This document shows positions 6,794 through 8,956 of a stretch of DNA of 8,956 nt, one piece after another (within the stretch, counting starts at the first letter, position 1; each line of letters begins with the position of its first letter). Under the pieces are notes generated by a model that ran no database searches, was not told the origin of the DNA, and was given only the letters and a program-made list of their open reading frames with translations. The DNA is from an uncultured Eggerthellaceae bacterium (GTDB lineage: Bacteria > Actinomycetota > Coriobacteriia > Coriobacteriales > Eggerthellaceae). Made by a program: the position numbers and the translations under genes. Location: assembly GCA_934668515.1 (NCBI GenBank), contig CAKUNS010000046.1:1-8956 (forward strand). The letters run 5' to 3'.

Positions 6794-6910
6794 TTCTTTC
6801 CTTAGAACGGAGATGGAACCAAATGCGGTTGGAACGTGGATGTCGGGACTGGCCCGTTGCGCTTCGCATTACGTTGAGCGATGCGCGGATAATTAGATCG
6901 TTCAGAGTCG

Positions 6911-6939
6911 ATTATCAGGGGTTCGCCTGCGGTTTTGAT
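6911..6939 (-). promoter_or_regulatory. Weak candidate promoter for the helicase gene
   Basis: On the - strand GATAAT (6911-6916) is one mismatch from the -10 consensus. Seventeen bases upstream lies ATCAAA (6934-6939), only half matching a -35. Transcription from here would give a leader of about 110 bases before the helicase start. Long leaders are common for cold-induced helicase genes, but nothing else here proves that. Low certainty. Confidence 0.28.
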
Positions 6940-6987
6940 GGAATGGTTTGAAATGGGGACTAAATAAACACAGCAGGAAGCGGCACA

Positions 6988-7022
6988 TGGTACACTTTTC
7001 GGTCGAATACAACCAATGTACC
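6988..7022 (+). promoter_or_regulatory. Possible rlmB promoter overlapped by an inverted repeat
   Basis: TGG-TACACT (6988-6996) resembles an extended -10 element (four of six bases plus TGN). There is no good -35. GGTACA (6989-6994) pairs with TGTACC (7017-7022) across 22 bases, and an inner GGT (7001-7003) can pair with ACC (7012-7014). The repeat would overlap the -10 and the first transcribed bases, so it could be an operator or a leader hairpin. A leader of about 80 bases to the rlmB start is implied. Both readings are inference. Confidence 0.28.
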
Positions 7023-7082
7023 TAGTTTGATTCCGATTGAATTCCCGCGTGCTTGCATGGCTCGGCGGGCGAAAGGCAGCAC

Positions 7083-7871
7083 ATGGCCGATTACATCGAG
7101 GGCAAGCGCCCCATCATCGAGGCAATGCGCGTGAACGTTCCGCTCAAGCGCATCATGATCGCCGACAACCTCCATCAAGACCAGATGGTGGGTGATATCC
7201 TGCGCAAGGCGCGTCAGCGCGACATCCGCGTGGACAAGGTTTCGCGCAAGAAGCTTGATGAGCTCTCGGTGCGCGACAGCCATCAGGGCGTCATCGCCGA
7301 GGCCAAGCCTTTCGGTTACGTCGGAATCGGCGACGTCATCGCCGCAGCCGAGCGCTATGCCGCCGAAAACGACGGCCGTGCTCTGGTGATCCTGCTCGAT
7401 CACATCACCGATGCGGGCAATCTGGGTGCCGTCATCCGCAGCGCTGAATCCGTCGGCGCATGCGGCGTGGTCATTCCCAACAAGCGCAGCGCCCATGTCG
7501 ATGCTTCTACCTATAAAAGCTCGGCGGGCGCCGTGGCCCATATGCCCATCGCCCAAACCTCGAATATCGTTCAGGCCATCAAGCGCCTGCAGGAAAGCGG
7601 CTTTTGGATCGCCGCTGCTACCGAGCATGCTCAGGACGAGATTTGGGACATGAACCTGAAGGGCAAGATCGGCCTGGTCATGGGCAACGAGCACGAGGGT
7701 GTTTCGCGCCTGGCTCTTGATAACTGCGATCTGTTCGGCCGCCTGCCCCAGATGGGCGAGGTGTCTTCGCTGAACGTCGCCCAGGCTTCCACTGCGTTCA
7801 TGTACGAGTGGCTGCGCCAGAACCGTCCCGAGAAGGGCGGCTACCCGCGTCGTTCGACCGAGCAGGCTTAG
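7083..7871 (+). CDS. rlmB: 23S rRNA (guanosine-2'-O-)-methyltransferase RlmB-type (SpoU/TrmH family)
   Basis: The 262-residue protein has the two-domain layout of RlmB. An N-terminal SpoU substrate-binding domain (about 4-75, beginning YIEGKRPIIEAM, with SHQGV at 66-70) precedes a C-terminal SPOUT knot domain (about 100-246). Motif 1 is DHITDAGNLGAVIRSAES (106-123; N113 and the catalytic R119). Motif 2 is LVMGNEHEGVS (198-208). Motif 3 is LPQMGEVSSLNVAQAST (221-237; N231). The deep trefoil knot binds S-adenosylmethionine, and the enzyme methylates a guanosine ribose; E. coli RlmB acts on G2251 of 23S rRNA. Conservation in motif 3 departs slightly from the usual SLNVS. A related tRNA or rRNA target cannot be excluded. 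ATG 7083 is preferred, with AAAGG at 7072-7076. It is followed 18 bases later by the DUF2974 gene, probably co-transcribed. Confidence 0.9.
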   Translation: MADYIEGKRPIIEAMRVNVPLKRIMIADNLHQDQMVGDILRKARQRDIRVDKVSRKKLDELSVRDSHQGVIAEAKPFGYVGIGDVIAAAERYAAENDGRALVILLDHITDAGNLGAVIRSAESVGACGVVIPNKRSAHVDASTYKSSAGAVAHMPIAQTSNIVQAIKRLQESGFWIAAATEHAQDEIWDMNLKGKIGLVMGNEHEGVSRLALDNCDLFGRLPQMGEVSSLNVAQASTAFMYEWLRQNRPEKGGYPRRSTEQA

Positions 7872-7889
7872 CAGCGAACAGGCGCGGCA

Positions 7890-8956
7890 ATGCCGGAGCA
7901 AAGAACCATCGTCGACTACGTCGAGCGCACGTTCGCGTCGTTTTCCGATCTTCCGGTGAACGAGGTCGACAGCTTGGCGTTTTGCCAACTTGCCTACTTG
8001 CGAATCGGCGAGACGTTTCCCGATGCAACCACGGGCGAGGGGCGCTTGCTGCGCGACCTTTTCCAAGCTGAGAACCTGGAACGGCTTTACGGCGGCTTGC
8101 GCGACCCTAAGCCGAACGCGCGCCTTATTGCCGCGTTCGCTTCCTCGCCCCGTTTCCGCGAGGTTCGCGTTTCTCGTTACGTCAACGACATCGACGCCGA
8201 TCGCGGCATCCAGTTCTCGGCAACGTGCTTTCTTCTTCCGAACGGTGATACGTTCGTGGCGTTTCGCGGCACGGACATGACCATCGTCGGTTGGAAGGAA
8301 GATTTCAACCTGGCGGTCAGCTACCCCGTTCCCGCCCAGATCGAATCGCTCGCGTATCTGCTTGAATGCGCCAAGGCAACCACGGGCAATCTGTTCGTGG
8401 GCGGTCATTCCAAGGGCGGTAACCTTGCAACCTATTGTTCGATGAACGCCCCGGCAAAGGTGCACGATCGCATCGTGCGCGTCTTCGACCACGATGGCCC
8501 CGGCTTTTACGAAGAGGTCGTCGAATCGGACGCGTTCGTCGCGCTTATTCCCAAAGTCTCGAAAACGGTGCCGCAGCTTTCTGTGTTCGGCCAGCTGTTC
8601 GAGACCGTCCCCGTCATGAAGGTCGTGCAAAGCAACGGCATCGGCGCCCTTATGCAACACGATCCTTACACCTGGCTGGTCGACGTCGAGAACGCCTCGT
8701 TCGTCGATCGCGGCAAGCTTGATGCGGCTGCCGATTACGGCAGGCGCACCCTTGACGATTGGCTGAGGTCCATGGACGCCGATGAACGAGAGCGCTTCAT
8801 CGAGGCGTTCTTCTTGGTGTGCTCGTCCGGCGGTGCCACAGGTTTTGGCGAAGGCGAGAAGGTTGCCACGCCCATTGACGCGTTCAAAACCATCATCGGG
8901 TCAGATGAGAAAGTACGCGCGGCGCTGTATGACGGCTTTGGGAAGCTGCTTCATGC
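7890..8956 (+). CDS. DUF2974 (Mbeg1-like) alpha/beta-hydrolase, 3' end beyond window
   Basis: The ORF runs open from ATG 7890 to the window end, 355 codons with no stop, so it is partial only because of the window edge. The sequence matches the Mbeg1-like/DUF2974 family (PF11187-like), a lipase class 3-like alpha/beta-hydrolase group. It has the oxyanion-region motif FRGTD----GWKEDFN (125-140), the nucleophile elbow GGHSKGGNLATY (171-182) with likely Ser174, an acidic strand end FDHDGPGF (199-206), and a candidate catalytic His257 in MQHDPYTW. No signal peptide or membrane segment is seen, so it is probably cytosolic. The substrate is unknown; an ester or acyl substrate is likely from the fold. 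The start is the first possible codon after the rlmB stop, which lies in the same frame 18 bases upstream. Only a weak AGG (7880-7882) precedes it, which fits translational coupling to rlmB. Confidence 0.85.
   Translation, partial: MPEQRTIVDYVERTFASFSDLPVNEVDSLAFCQLAYLRIGETFPDATTGEGRLLRDLFQAENLERLYGGLRDPKPNARLIAAFASSPRFREVRVSRYVNDIDADRGIQFSATCFLLPNGDTFVAFRGTDMTIVGWKEDFNLAVSYPVPAQIESLAYLLECAKATTGNLFVGGHSKGGNLATYCSMNAPAKVHDRIVRVFDHDGPGFYEEVVESDAFVALIPKVSKTVPQLSVFGQLFETVPVMKVVQSNGIGALMQHDPYTWLVDVENASFVDRGKLDAAADYGRRTLDDWLRSMDADERERFIEAFFLVCSSGGATGFGEGEKVATPIDAFKTIIGSDEKVRAALYDGFGKLLH

Noticed and set aside
7053..7082. Upstream TTG start for rlmB
   Set aside because: The extra ten residues are not family-like, and ATG 7083 begins directly before the conserved YIEGKRP region with a nearby ribosome-binding site.
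6960..8660. 566-codon ORF on the - strand
   Set aside because: It is antisense to rlmB and the DUF2974 gene, both of which have clear family motifs. The product shows no recognisable domain, and the length follows from codon bias leaving the opposite strand open.

Overview
The window looks like ordinary chromosomal DNA from a GC-rich, low-redundancy bacterial genome. I infer an actinobacterial anaerobe of the Coriobacteriia (Eggerthellaceae-like). The basis is the base composition, the phasin-like/ABC1-kinase gene pair, a large cytosolic alkaline-phosphatase-superfamily enzyme rich in cysteine, and a DUF2974 (Mbeg1-like) hydrolase. This placement is an inference from family resemblance, not from a marker gene. 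There are no tRNA or rRNA genes, transposases, CRISPR arrays or phage genes, and every annotated gene is intact except the last, which is cut by the window edge.

Layout. Positions 83-2307 (+) hold a small phasin-like protein with an acidic Ala/Glu/Pro tail, followed by an AarF/UbiB (ABC1) atypical kinase with two C-terminal membrane segments. A very strong hairpin at 2357-2387 separates this pair from a convergent 703-residue phosphohydrolase of the alkaline phosphatase superfamily (2419-4530, -). A 394-base intergenic stretch follows (4531-4924). It carries a likely extended -10 promoter for the phosphohydrolase, a possible 30-codon small ORF on the + strand with a good Shine-Dalgarno, and the terminator of the next gene. 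Positions 4925-6793 (-) encode a DEAD-box RNA helicase with a long Gly/Arg/Lys/Asn-rich tail. Across a 289-base divergent control region lies rlmB (7083-7871, +), a 23S rRNA 2'-O-methyltransferase homologue. It is followed 18 bases later by a DUF2974 alpha/beta-hydrolase (7890 to the window end, +), which has no stop in the window.

How the genes fit together. The helicase and RlmB homologue are both RNA/ribosome-maturation functions transcribed divergently from one control region. The ABC1 kinase and phasin-like protein form a pair that suggests a lipid- or membrane-linked role. The phosphohydrolase stands alone with its own promoter and terminator. I see no clear new multi-gene system. The most interesting items are the large insertion and cysteine load of the phosphohydrolase, the phasin-like/ABC1 pair, the duplicated low-complexity helicase tail with a CxxxxC pair, and the small ORF at 4709-4801.
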